Of a stretch of 64,000 nt of DNA, positions 8,836 to 17,252 are shown piece after piece. Below the pieces are notes generated by a model. The model saw nothing but the letters and a program-made list of their open reading frames with translations. It was not told where the DNA came from and made no database searches. Source of the stretch: Sphingomonadales bacterium (GTDB taxonomy: Bacteria; Pseudomonadota; Alphaproteobacteria; Sphingomonadales; Sphingomonadaceae). The position numbers and the translations under genes were made by a program. Location of the stretch: assembly GCA_016720115.1 (NCBI GenBank), contig JADJXT010000001.1:1736001-1800000 (forward strand). Direction: 5' to 3'. Position 1 is the first letter of the stretch. Each line of letters starts with the position of its first letter.

Positions 8836-9548
8836 CTGCGCAGTTTGAACAGGTTGCACTGACCGGTTCGACGAACGCCGATCTGCTCGCCCGAACCGGA
8901 TCGGGAGCACCCGAAGGGCTGTGGTTGCGCGCTGACCAGCAAGATGGCGGGCGCGGGCGTATGGGGCGCAACTGGGTCAGTCCGCCCGGCAATCTCTACG
9001 CCAGCACGATCATTCGGTTGTCTTCGCACGATCCATCGCCTGCGACGCTGGCTTTCGTCGCAGGATTGGCTGCGCACGAGACGATTCGCCAGATCGCTCC
9101 GGAAATTGCCATCCAGTTGAAATGGCCCAACGATGTGCTGACCGGCGATGGCGCCAAGCTCTGCGGTATCCTGCTCGAACGGGCGGGCGATGCCATTGTT
9201 GCCGGTTTTGGTATCAATCTTGTGCACCATCCTGAAAATATCGGCCGTCCGACAGCCAATTTGCGCGCCTTGGGTGCCAATCCGCCAGATACGCAGGCGG
9301 TATGCGAGATATTGGCGACTGCTCTGGCTGGCTGGCTGCGCAAATGGCGGCAAGAGCCATTGTCCGGCTTGCTGCGTGCATGGGAGGCCGCCGCGCATCC
9401 ACGGGGCACCGCCTTGCAGGTCAGCCTGCCTGATGGAGAGAGCATCGAAGGGTTGTTTGCGGGGCTTGCAGACGATGGTGCACTCAGGCTGCGCTTGGCG
9501 GGCGGCGAAATCCGTGCCATCCACGCAGCCGATACATTTCTGATCTAA
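8832..9548 (+). CDS. birA: Biotin--[acetyl-CoA-carboxylase] ligase, apparent CTG start
   Basis: Encodes a 238-residue ligase that activates biotin with ATP and attaches it to biotin carboxyl carrier proteins. The N-terminal GSTN motif (residues 12-15), the biotin-AMP loop GRGRMGRNW (40-48) and KWPND (98-102) are all present; there is no DNA-binding domain, so it is not a repressor. The first ATG in frame (8925) would remove the STN motif. The only plausible initiator upstream is CTG at 8832, which overlaps the nuoN stop as CTGA and has GGAG seven bases before it. GTG or TTG codons are absent between the nuoN overlap and the STN motif. The enzyme call is firm; the CTG start is an inference. 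Confidence 0.9.
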   Translation: MTAQFEQVALTGSTNADLLARTGSGAPEGLWLRADQQDGGRGRMGRNWVSPPGNLYASTIIRLSSHDPSPATLAFVAGLAAHETIRQIAPEIAIQLKWPNDVLTGDGAKLCGILLERAGDAIVAGFGINLVHHPENIGRPTANLRALGANPPDTQAVCEILATALAGWLRKWRQEPLSGLLRAWEAAAHPRGTALQVSLPDGESIEGLFAGLADDGALRLRLAGGEIRAIHAADTFLI

Positions 9549-9584
9549 TCCTTCGGCAGGCTCGGAACGGACGGAGTTTTATAG
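9549..9584. repeat. Possible remnant of a dispersed repeat
   Basis: The gap between birA and coaX contains the string CCTTCGGCAGGCTCGG followed by ACGGACGG. This resembles one arm of a palindromic repeat often seen in sphingomonads (CCTTCGACAGGCTCAG...). Only one arm is present, so it may be a decayed half-copy. Confidence 0.35.
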
Positions 9585-10373
9585 ATGCTTCTCGCAGTCG
9601 ATAACGGCAACACCAATGTCAAATTCGCGCTGGTCGATGACAGCGGCGAAATCGTGCAACGCTGGCGGATCGCGACCGATGCACGGCGGACGGCGGATGA
9701 ATATGCGGTGTGGCTTGACCAGCTGTTACAGATGGAAGGGCACAAACGCAGCGAAATCGATGCAGTGATTATCGCTACCGTCGTCCCGCGCGCGTTGCAT
9801 AACCTGCAGGTGTTGAGTCAGAAATATTTCGGCACCGATGCGCTGGTCGCCGGACGTGCGCCGGTTGGCTGGGGCATAGCGCTGAAGGTCGATGAACCGC
9901 GTGCGCTTGGCGCGGATCGGGCGGTTAACGCCATCGCGGCACAAGTGCTCGAACCTGATGTCGACAAGATCGTGATCAGTTTTGGTACCGCCACAACATT
10001 CGACCATATCGGGGCCGATGGTGCCTATCTGGGGGGCAGCATTGCGCCGGGGATCAACCTGTCGCTCGACGCATTGTACAATGCGGCTGCCATGTTGCCG
10101 CGCATCGCGATTGAACCGCCGCCATCGTCAAGCGTCATCGGACGCGACACTGTGGGGCAGATGCAGATCGGTATTTATTGGGGCTATGTGGGGTTAATCG
10201 AAGGCCTTTTAAGCCGGATGAAATCGGAAATCGGGCGCCCTGTCAAAGTCATCGCAACCGGAGGCCTTGCCGCGCTTTTTCAACAGCACAGTCATCTTTT
10301 CGACAGGGTGGAATCCGATTTGACCTTGCGCGGGCTTGCCAAGCTGTATGCAAACCGCGAAGGCGGGGCATGA
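9585..10373 (+). CDS. coaX: Type III pantothenate kinase
   Basis: A 262-residue cytoplasmic kinase for the first step of coenzyme A synthesis (pantothenate to 4'-phosphopantothenate). The phosphate-binding motif DNGNTN is at residues 6-11, with a second motif FGTATTFD near residue 130 and GGSIAPG near 150, as expected for the ASKHA-fold CoaX family. Length is typical. It lies between birA and ribonuclease J, a common sphingomonad order, and overlaps the next gene by ATGA. Confidence 0.95.
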   Translation: MLLAVDNGNTNVKFALVDDSGEIVQRWRIATDARRTADEYAVWLDQLLQMEGHKRSEIDAVIIATVVPRALHNLQVLSQKYFGTDALVAGRAPVGWGIALKVDEPRALGADRAVNAIAAQVLEPDVDKIVISFGTATTFDHIGADGAYLGGSIAPGINLSLDALYNAAAMLPRIAIEPPPSSSVIGRDTVGQMQIGIYWGYVGLIEGLLSRMKSEIGRPVKVIATGGLAALFQQHSHLFDRVESDLTLRGLAKLYANREGGA

Positions 10374-12013
10374 CAACTCCTAAAAACGAATTGCTGTTCC
10401 TCGCCCTTGGCGGGTCGGATGAGATCGGCATGAATGCCAATCTATATGGCTGCCAGGGCAAATGGATCATGGTCGATCTGGGCGTAACCTTTGGCCATGA
10501 AGATTATCCGGGCATCGACCTGATCATGCCGGATCTGGAATTTATCGAAGACCGCAAGGCTGACTTGCTGGGAATTGTGCTGACTCATGGGCATGAAGAC
10601 CATATCGGTGCTGTACCCTATCTGGCTGCTGACCTGGGCGTACCGCTTTACGCAACGCCTTTCACGGCAGCACTGATCAGGGGCAAGCTGGAAGAACAGG
10701 GCGTAGCCGATGAGGTCGAACTGAACATTGTTCCCATGGAAGGGCAGATCAATCTCGGCCCGTTCGATATCCGCTTTGTGCCGCTGGCGCATTCGATCCT
10801 CGAAATGAGCGCGCTGGTCATCGACACACCGCACGGCAAGGTGTTCCACACGGGTGACTGGAAACTGGACGAAGACCCGATCATCGGAACGCCCGCCAGT
10901 GCCGAGCAACTTACCGCGATCGGCGACGAGGGCGTCCTTGCGATGGTCTGCGATTCGACCAACGTCTTTAACGCCAATCCCAGCGGCAGCGAGGCGAGCG
11001 TGCATGCCGACCTGTTGAAGCATGTGTGCGAGGCCAAGGGCAGGGTTGTAGTCACGACCTTCGCCTCTAACTCCGCCCGGCTACAGACACTTGCGGACGT
11101 TGCGCGCGAGGCAGGACGCAAGCTGTGCTTTGCGGGGCGTTCGCTGCACAAGATAGTCGAAGCATCGCAGGCTACCGGTTATCTCAAGAATTTGCCCGAA
11201 ACGGTCGACATGGAAGCGGTCGACGCCTTCCCGCGGAACCAGGTGATGGTGGTTGCAACCGGCGGGCAGGGTGAAGCCCGCGCCGCGCTGGCCCGCATTG
11301 CAGAGGGCAACCATCCGGTGAAGCTGGAGGAGGGCGACACTGTCATTTTCTCGTCCAAGCAGATCCCCGGAAACGAGATGGCAATCGGCCATGTGATGAA
11401 TCAGCTTGCGCGGCGGAACATCATCATGGTCACCGAAAAACAGGCGCATGTGCACGTTTCCGGCCACCCAGGCCGCAGTGAGCTTGCAAAGCTTTACGAG
11501 TGGGTCAGGCCGGAAATCCTGGTTCCGGTGCATGGAGAGCGTCGCCATATGGCCGAACAGGCCCGCTTTGCTGAATCGCAGGGTGTACCCAAAACGATTG
11601 TGCAGTCAAATGGCGATGTCGTTCGACTGGCTCCCAATGGCCCGGAATTGGCGGGGAACGAGCGGACGGGCCGTCTGGTTCTTGACGGCGACACCATCAT
11701 CGCATCTGATGGCGAAACGCTGACCCAACGCCGTCGACTATCCTGGTACGGCATCATCAATGTGGCGGTTGCATTGGATGGCGACAATAACCTTCTCGGC
11801 GATCCCGTGATCCGGTTGCATGGCATCCCGCTGGAAGCGGATATCGACGATTTCCTCGATGAGGCCTCGTTGGCCGCCGAAAAAGCGGTACGCGACTGGC
11901 GCGGCGATCTTGGCGACCTGCGCGAAAATCTGCGCCTTGCCGTTCGTCGTGTGGCCACCAGTTGGACGGGCAAGAAGCCGATCGTCGACGTCCTGATTGT
12001 GGAAACGGCATGA
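10370..12013 (+). CDS. rnj: Ribonuclease J
   Basis: A 547-residue metallo-beta-lactamase-fold ribonuclease (endo- and 5'-exonuclease) involved in mRNA turnover and rRNA maturation. The zinc motif HGHEDH is at residues 73-78 and the beta-CASP region follows, ending with HVSGHPGRSEL and the motif PVHGERRHM. A longer frame opens at 10178 inside coaX, but the ATG at 10370 overlaps the coaX stop (ATGA) and gives the standard N terminus with LALGGSDEIGMN. The 3' end overlaps the next start in the same way. Confidence 0.95.
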   Translation: MTTPKNELLFLALGGSDEIGMNANLYGCQGKWIMVDLGVTFGHEDYPGIDLIMPDLEFIEDRKADLLGIVLTHGHEDHIGAVPYLAADLGVPLYATPFTAALIRGKLEEQGVADEVELNIVPMEGQINLGPFDIRFVPLAHSILEMSALVIDTPHGKVFHTGDWKLDEDPIIGTPASAEQLTAIGDEGVLAMVCDSTNVFNANPSGSEASVHADLLKHVCEAKGRVVVTTFASNSARLQTLADVAREAGRKLCFAGRSLHKIVEASQATGYLKNLPETVDMEAVDAFPRNQVMVVATGGQGEARAALARIAEGNHPVKLEEGDTVIFSSKQIPGNEMAIGHVMNQLARRNIIMVTEKQAHVHVSGHPGRSELAKLYEWVRPEILVPVHGERRHMAEQARFAESQGVPKTIVQSNGDVVRLAPNGPELAGNERTGRLVLDGDTIIASDGETLTQRRRLSWYGIINVAVALDGDNNLLGDPVIRLHGIPLEADIDDFLDEASLAAEKAVRDWRGDLGDLRENLRLAVRRVATSWTGKKPIVDVLIVETA

Positions 12014-12294
12014 ACTGGATTTCGATTGTAGCGATTTATGCGCTTTTCTGGGTGCTCAGCGCCTTTGTGATACTTCCCATCGGGGTTCGCACGCATGAGG
12101 AACTGGGACTGGAAAAGACGCTGGGGCAGGCCGACAGTGCGCCGGGCAATTTCCGTCCAGTCACCATCCTGCTGCGGACGACGATATTGTCCGCGGTGTT
12201 ATTCGGGCTGTTCTACGCCAACTACACTTATGGCTGGATCGACCGGCACAGTTTTGATTTCCTGATCGCTGGCCCTGAAAATTCGTCCGACTAA
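12010..12294 (+). CDS. DUF1467 family membrane protein
   Basis: A 94-residue protein with two hydrophobic segments (about residues 3-23 and 53-75) and the block FVILPIGVRTHEE between them, which matches the DUF1467 family as known from alphaproteobacteria. Function is unknown. The ATG overlaps the RNase J stop, placing it in the same transcript; the gene converges on and overlaps the following leftward gene by four bases. Confidence 0.8.
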   Translation: MNWISIVAIYALFWVLSAFVILPIGVRTHEELGLEKTLGQADSAPGNFRPVTILLRTTILSAVLFGLFYANYTYGWIDRHSFDFLIAGPENSSD

Positions 12295-14594
12295 CTCCGC
12301 AATCTTTCTATGGCTTGCGCCAGCGCAACATAGAGCTTGCCGACGTCGGACGATAGGAGGGTGACGCCGATTGCATTGCCGTCGCGCGAACTCAGCAGAA
12401 CGCGCATCATCGATTCGAAATCGTGGATATAGCGGTTCACATGCTCGCGGAACTCGGTGTCGTCGTCATAATGGGCGGCGATTATCTTGACTTCCCCACT
12501 GTCGAGCAGGCGGACGGCGCGACGGGTGAATACGCCCCGATCTCCCTTCAGATAGGCGGCCCAGGCCGTGTCGGTCACTTCGTTCGACAGGATTTTTGCA
12601 ACGTCGATTGCCGCAGAGTTCAGCGATTCGGTGAGCAGCGCCATACGGCGCGCAAAACCTTCGTCGTCGATGCCACCAAATGACGAATGCGCCTCGCTGA
12701 CCCGCTGCTCCAGATTGTTTGCCATTTCATCGACGGCCTGAAGTTGCGACGCAATGCGCTGTTCGACGTCTGCGGCCAGCGTCAGGTTGCGATCAAACGC
12801 TTCACGCATGGCTGAATCGAGCGCCTTTACCTGCTCATCAACCGCATTTTCGATTGCCTGCCGATTTCGTTCGTTGAGTTTGTCCGCGACTGCCGTCAGT
12901 TCTTCGTCGACAATCTTGCGACTTGCCTCCGCCGCCTGTTTGGTCGTTTCGCGCACACGCAGGAGTGAGGCAACGAGTTGTTCATTGGCAATGCCGGAAA
13001 GCTCCTCAAGTGACGATCGCGTGTGGGCAATCGCGGCAGACAGCGCATCAACCTGTTCCTGCTGGCCCGACAGATATTGATCGGAGTTGCCGTATAGTTG
13101 TTCCAGCGCCTCGCGTTGCGTGGCAATCAAGCCCTCAAGCGATGTGACCGATACCATCAACGCGCCGGCACCGTCATCCGCATGTCCAAGATCGCCTTTA
13201 ACGTTCGCGAGTCCCGATTGGACGTCGGCGAATGCTGCCGTGATCTGGCCAAGTTTGGCAACGAGAGTGTCGGCGGCATCGCCTGAAATTCGTTCAAGGC
13301 CTTCCCGCATTTCCGATGCCTTGCCAATCAACGCTTCGGTCTGATCATGGGTTGTCGTCAGGCGCCCACCTAGCTCGACGCTCCGGTCGTTTAGGGCCGA
13401 AACGGCAAAAGCAAGCTTTGCAATGCGATCGGTTGCATCATCGCCAAATCGGGTGACTTCGCTGCGGCATTCGGTAACCGAATCCTTGACCCGCTCAAGC
13501 AGTGCCTTGCTGGTTGAATCCTGTGCGTCGGTTACCGCCTCCAGATGTGCGATGGCATCTCCCAGGCTGCCAAGATTTGCTTCAAGCCTCTGATGGCTGG
13601 AGGCAATCCTGTTGTCGAGTTGCTCAGCTGTCGCCATAAGCTGCTGGTCGGCGTCGACGATGCCCGTCGCCAGCTTTGACAGCATATCAGAAGCTCGCTT
13701 CTCCGAATTTTCGACAGATGAGGAGAGCTTCTCGCTGCTGGACGTCAGTCGGTCGTCGAGCGCAGTCGAACTCGAAATGATGCGCTCGTCCAGCGCTTCA
13801 ACCGTGCCGCGCGCTTTTGCGGCATTCTCATCCATCGATTTCAGTGCGCCGATGATTGTCTGGATATGGCCATGGGCCGTATTGCCTGCGATACCGATCT
13901 GGTTGGTTGCATCCTTGGCCGCGCTCGTCACGACAGGCAGGTGGTTGCGCAACTGCTCCAGATTGGTGACCGCTGCATTGCTCGCGACCTGGAGCATTTT
14001 TGCGCGTTCGTCGGAATCGGTAAGGGCAGTACTCAACTGTTCCGCGGCCTCGGTCAGCCGTTGCGCTGACATACGGCCTACCGTTTCCAACTCCTTGGCA
14101 TTTTCGGCGAGGAACGACCGCGCGAGGGCGATTTCACCGTTCACGGTGCGCATGCGCTGTTCCAGATCGTGGCTTTCGGTTCTGAGTAGCGCAGCAACAT
14201 CGCCGAAACGCTTGGCCTCGGCCGAACTCATTCGCAGTGCAAGCAGCCAGATCAGCGCGATGACCGCCACAGGGGCCGACCATTCTACAATCAACTGACT
14301 GATGCCGGTGGGGGCAGGGAGAGCGCGTATCTCCTGAAAATGCGCCCAGATGAAGAATCCGGTCCAGCCGGCAACCGCAATTGTCAGGAAAGCAGCGAGC
14401 AGGATCTTGCCCCAGGGACGGGCAGGAGTCGGTGTTTCATCCCATGCAGGATCGTAATATTCCTCAGCCACGGCTTCCGTTGCGAGCGGATCGACCGTGC
14501 CGACATCGTCATCCAGACTTTGCTCTGTCGGGGCTGGATCGCCGGAAGAGCGATTGATTTCGACTATCTTCGATTGTGCCGTCATGGGACACAT
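12291..14594 (-). CDS. Membrane-anchored coiled-coil protein of unknown function
   Basis: A 767-residue protein. The first 60 residues are acidic and probably cytoplasmic. Two hydrophobic helices follow at about 64-84 and 101-120, then about 500 residues of Ala/Leu/Glu/Ser-rich heptad-like sequence predicted to be a long coiled coil. The last 110 residues look globular, with DTAWAAYLKGDRGVFTRRAVRLLD and a closing ALAQAIERL helix. The architecture recalls chemoreceptor-like or KfrA/EzrA-like scaffold proteins but there is no kinase-control hairpin, HAMP or other named domain. An alternative ATG lies at 14585. It is divergent from the HPt-like gene across about 60 bases. Confidence 0.75.
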   Translation of the reverse strand: MCPMTAQSKIVEINRSSGDPAPTEQSLDDDVGTVDPLATEAVAEEYYDPAWDETPTPARPWGKILLAAFLTIAVAGWTGFFIWAHFQEIRALPAPTGISQLIVEWSAPVAVIALIWLLALRMSSAEAKRFGDVAALLRTESHDLEQRMRTVNGEIALARSFLAENAKELETVGRMSAQRLTEAAEQLSTALTDSDERAKMLQVASNAAVTNLEQLRNHLPVVTSAAKDATNQIGIAGNTAHGHIQTIIGALKSMDENAAKARGTVEALDERIISSSTALDDRLTSSSEKLSSSVENSEKRASDMLSKLATGIVDADQQLMATAEQLDNRIASSHQRLEANLGSLGDAIAHLEAVTDAQDSTSKALLERVKDSVTECRSEVTRFGDDATDRIAKLAFAVSALNDRSVELGGRLTTTHDQTEALIGKASEMREGLERISGDAADTLVAKLGQITAAFADVQSGLANVKGDLGHADDGAGALMVSVTSLEGLIATQREALEQLYGNSDQYLSGQQEQVDALSAAIAHTRSSLEELSGIANEQLVASLLRVRETTKQAAEASRKIVDEELTAVADKLNERNRQAIENAVDEQVKALDSAMREAFDRNLTLAADVEQRIASQLQAVDEMANNLEQRVSEAHSSFGGIDDEGFARRMALLTESLNSAAIDVAKILSNEVTDTAWAAYLKGDRGVFTRRAVRLLDSGEVKIIAAHYDDDTEFREHVNRYIHDFESMMRVLLSSRDGNAIGVTLLSSDVGKLYVALAQAIERLRS

Positions 14595-14636
14595 TTACCA
14601 TATTTTAGAAAGGTTGAAACGCAAAGTTAACCGACC

Positions 14637-14645
14637 TGTGGATAA
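14637..14645 (-). promoter_or_regulatory. DnaA-box-like 9-mer
   Basis: TGTGGATAA is the complement of the consensus DnaA box TTATCCACA. It lies in the 61-base divergent gap upstream of the HPt-like gene, six bases after a TTAACC half-site of CtrA type (14627-14632). One such 9-mer is expected by chance roughly every other 64-kb window, so function is uncertain. Confidence 0.3.
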
Positions 14646-14655
14646 ATGTCACATT

Positions 14656-14961
14656 ATGTCGATGGATTATGGCGCTTTTGACACATCTTTAAATGCGGCT
14701 GCGGGCGACGATCCGGCGCTGGTGGAAGAACTTCGCCAGGCGTTTGTGGATAGCGCGCGGCGGCAAATCGATCTTTTGGGGCGCTCGCGTTGCGATGCAA
14801 ACTGGCAATATTGCTGTTATCGCCTGAAAGGCCTGGCGGCCAGTTTCGGCGCAACGGAGATGATATCGCTGGCCGACGAAGCCAATGCAGGGGCACCGGG
14901 TGATCCGGTGGTTGTTCGAAAATTGACCAGGCTGCTGGGCCAGCTGGAGCAAGGGCACTAA
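14656..14961 (+). CDS. HPt-domain-like protein lacking the phospho-histidine
   Basis: A 101-residue helical protein that fits a histidine phosphotransfer (HPt) domain: DPALVEELRQAFVDSARRQ, then the core RLKGLAASFGATEM, then a closing helix. In active HPt proteins the core reads (A)H-x-LKG, the His receiving phosphate from a response regulator. Here Tyr55 sits at that place (CCYRLKG), so the protein cannot act as a normal His phosphocarrier. Start at ATG 14656, or ATG 14662 two codons later; the frame extends upstream but overlaps the divergent gene. Confidence 0.75.
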   Translation: MSMDYGAFDTSLNAAAGDDPALVEELRQAFVDSARRQIDLLGRSRCDANWQYCCYRLKGLAASFGATEMISLADEANAGAPGDPVVVRKLTRLLGQLEQGH

Positions 14962-15032
14962 TCTTCAGGGTTGATACGGTCGCGGCTGAGCGAATTTGCT
15001 TGGAAATTTGTACTGCTCGGGCATAGCGAGGC

Positions 15033-16241
15033 ATGCTTCAAAGCACCCGAACATCCGGCAGCGTTCGTTCTGCATTGCTATGTGTGGAATCGCTGCCTGA
15101 CGCTTTGGGTAGTCCGGCAGGTTTGCCGAAAATCTTCGGGCGGCCCCTGCTTTTTCATCAAATCAAGCAGCTGGAGCGGCTTGGCGTCACCGATATTGTC
15201 GTTGCAGTGGATACGGTTCCGGCTGAATTGCCGCAGCTTGTTGACCGGTTGAGCAATGCGGCATGCAAGGTGCGGTTGATGCGGCAAACGTCGGAGCCGT
15301 CGGATATCCCCGAATTCGCAGGCGATTTTCTGTTGGTTGCTTCAGAGATTTGGGTGGGTGACGGGCTGTTGACGGAAGCGCTTGAATGGGAACGCAATTC
15401 CATTGCCATCCTGCCCGAGGAACCTGCAAATTTACGTTTTGAACGTATCGATTTGAGCCGCCGGTGGGCGGGGCTCGCCGTTCTGGATCGCGCCGCGATG
15501 GCCCATATTGCAAAAATGCCCGAAGGTTGGAGTCTGGGATCATTCCTTCTTCGGCACGCCTTGCAAACTGGCGCCGGAGAAGTGGCAATCGAGCAATCGC
15601 AAATTACAGGCGGCGCGCTGAGAAAGATATCCGGCCCCGACGATTTGGCCGACGCTGCCGGAAATATGGTCATTCAGGGCGATGAAGCCGGCGCGATCGA
15701 GGCGGCCCTGGGCGGCGTCAGTCGCGGGTTGATTTATCCGCTGACACGCCACCCCTGGCTGGTCGCAGCAGCGATCTGGTCGCCATTGCTGCTATCGTTG
15801 GTTACCGCAGCATTTGCCTATTTCGGCTACACCGGTAGCGCGCTCCTGGCGTTGCTTTTTGTTCCTGGACTGGAGGTGGTTCGTGGACAATTGCGGGCTG
15901 TCGAATACCAGAATGGGCAGATGGATTATGCCCGCATTGTCGGCTTTTGTGCGCTTGGCATGGCTGTGCTGCTGGTACTGCGCAACGAGGGGGCCAGCAT
16001 AGTCGACGCGACTTTCATGATGGCCATGCTTGCTGGCTTGCTGTTGTTGGCCAGACATGCGCCGGAATCGCGTATCATCCGTACAATATCGCCCCTGAGC
16101 ATCGGTTTGCTGATGCTTTTGGGCTGGACTTCGATGCCTTTCCTGATCGCGATCAAGCTGATTATTGCGGGAATGTTGGGGATGCATCTTCTCGCTCGCT
16201 GGGAAACGAAACCAAAGCAGGCGCAGTTAAAGTCAAATTAA
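15033..16241 (+). CDS. Nucleotidyltransferase-like protein fused to a membrane domain
   Basis: A 402-residue protein in two parts. Residues about 25-230 resemble a sugar-phosphate/MobA-type nucleotidyltransferase fold (GLPKIFGRPLLFHQIKQLER, then GVTDIVVAVD), but the N-terminal glycine-rich nucleotide loop is weak. Residues about 241-395 form five or six membrane helices. The arrangement recalls bifunctional nucleotidyltransferase/CDP-alcohol transferase enzymes, yet the CDP-alcohol transferase aspartate motif is not visible, so no reaction is assigned. The final codons overlap the CtrA box of the next gene. Confidence 0.65.
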   Translation: MLQSTRTSGSVRSALLCVESLPDALGSPAGLPKIFGRPLLFHQIKQLERLGVTDIVVAVDTVPAELPQLVDRLSNAACKVRLMRQTSEPSDIPEFAGDFLLVASEIWVGDGLLTEALEWERNSIAILPEEPANLRFERIDLSRRWAGLAVLDRAAMAHIAKMPEGWSLGSFLLRHALQTGAGEVAIEQSQITGGALRKISGPDDLADAAGNMVIQGDEAGAIEAALGGVSRGLIYPLTRHPWLVAAAIWSPLLLSLVTAAFAYFGYTGSALLALLFVPGLEVVRGQLRAVEYQNGQMDYARIVGFCALGMAVLLVLRNEGASIVDATFMMAMLAGLLLLARHAPESRIIRTISPLSIGLLMLLGWTSMPFLIAIKLIIAGMLGMHLLARWETKPKQAQLKSN

Positions 16242-16242
16242 C
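16227..16242 (+). promoter_or_regulatory. CtrA-type box with likely promoter
   Basis: TTAA-N7-TTAAC, the full binding site of the alphaproteobacterial cell-cycle/motility regulator CtrA, spans 16227-16242. A TATATC hexamer at 16254-16259 could be the -10 element, which would put the box over the -35 region as in CtrA-activated promoters. The next start (TTG) is at 16293. Binding itself is inferred. Confidence 0.6.
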
Positions 16243-16292
16243 CCCGAAAACCCTATATCAGGGGCCGAAATCAAGGCACATCGGATCGGATT

Positions 16293-17252
16293 TTGGGAGA
16301 CACTACAGCCAACGAGCTGCTGATCGCAGCCACCGCTTCTGCCAATGACGCGCAAATGCTGTGCGAGGATCTCGCGCAGCAAATGTTTCCACGCGCCATG
16401 CGGGCACCGAGCGAGGCGATGCAGGCGGCAGCCCGACTGGTATTGCAAAAGCTGGTTGCAGGTGTCGAGCGAGGTTTGGGTGTCGGCAATGATGGTTTCG
16501 TCCCCAAGAGCTGGGACATATTATGCCGTTCCGGCTTGCTCCGCGAAGCAACGTTGCTGGAATTCGCGCTGGCAAGGCAGGCTGAAGAGCAAATTTCCCA
16601 GCGCATTGACGTCAGCGGCGCCACTTTGTTTGCACAGCTTCCAAGCCGCCTCATTGAGAGCGACGATCCGGCAATTGCCGAATGTGCGCGTAACCTGCTG
16701 ATAGCGGAAAATGCGGCACAATCCCGCGCGCCGGACGTTCTTGTCAAACAATTGCCTGCCGATTTGCTCCACCTGCTCGTCTGGCGTGTTGTCGCGGTTT
16801 TCCAGGCAAGCGAAGATGAAGCGTCTCACCGCTTCATTTCGGCGGGAAATCTGTTGCTTTCGACGCATGATGAAGCGAACGCAGCCCATGCTGCGGCTGC
16901 CAAGCTGGTTTATTTCCTTCCGGAGGCGGAGCGCGGCGCACTGGGCGATCCGCGTGCGGGCGGTCTGACGCTTTACGCCAGTGGCTTGGCGCATGAGTTC
17001 AGAATTTCCCATGATCGCATCCTGCGTTTCATTGACGAGGAGCCGTCGGCGCCGCTGTTGCTGATGCTGCGTGCACGCGGGCATGATCCGAAATTTGCGA
17101 TGTCTGTTTTGCAGTATCTCAGAGGGCAACGTGTCGACGACCATCGTTTGCCGGAGATGCTGAACCAGTTCGAACGGCTATCCCAAGAGACGGCGCGCTC
17201 CGAAATATTGTGCTGGCGCCTCGGCGCTACGCCTGTCTGGAAGGCAGGCTGA
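16293..17252 (+). CDS. Helical protein of unknown function, possibly DUF2336-like
   Basis: A 319-residue, cysteine-poor, Ala/Leu-rich protein with no signal peptide or membrane segment; it looks all-helical throughout. No catalytic motif is recognised. It may belong to the alphaproteobacterial DUF2336 group, whose members sit near signalling genes, but this is not certain. The frame begins with TTG at 16293 and there is no ATG before residue 22. A CtrA box lies about 50 bases upstream, and the stop overlaps the histidine-kinase-like gene start (TGATG), so the two are likely co-transcribed. Confidence 0.6.
   Translation: MGDTTANELLIAATASANDAQMLCEDLAQQMFPRAMRAPSEAMQAAARLVLQKLVAGVERGLGVGNDGFVPKSWDILCRSGLLREATLLEFALARQAEEQISQRIDVSGATLFAQLPSRLIESDDPAIAECARNLLIAENAAQSRAPDVLVKQLPADLLHLLVWRVVAVFQASEDEASHRFISAGNLLLSTHDEANAAHAAAAKLVYFLPEAERGALGDPRAGGLTLYASGLAHEFRISHDRILRFIDEEPSAPLLLMLRARGHDPKFAMSVLQYLRGQRVDDHRLPEMLNQFERLSQETARSEILCWRLGATPVWKAG

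Noticed and set aside
12423..13344. Open frames on the plus strand opposite the coiled-coil gene
   Set aside because: They mirror the leftward gene's codon use and contain no family-like text.
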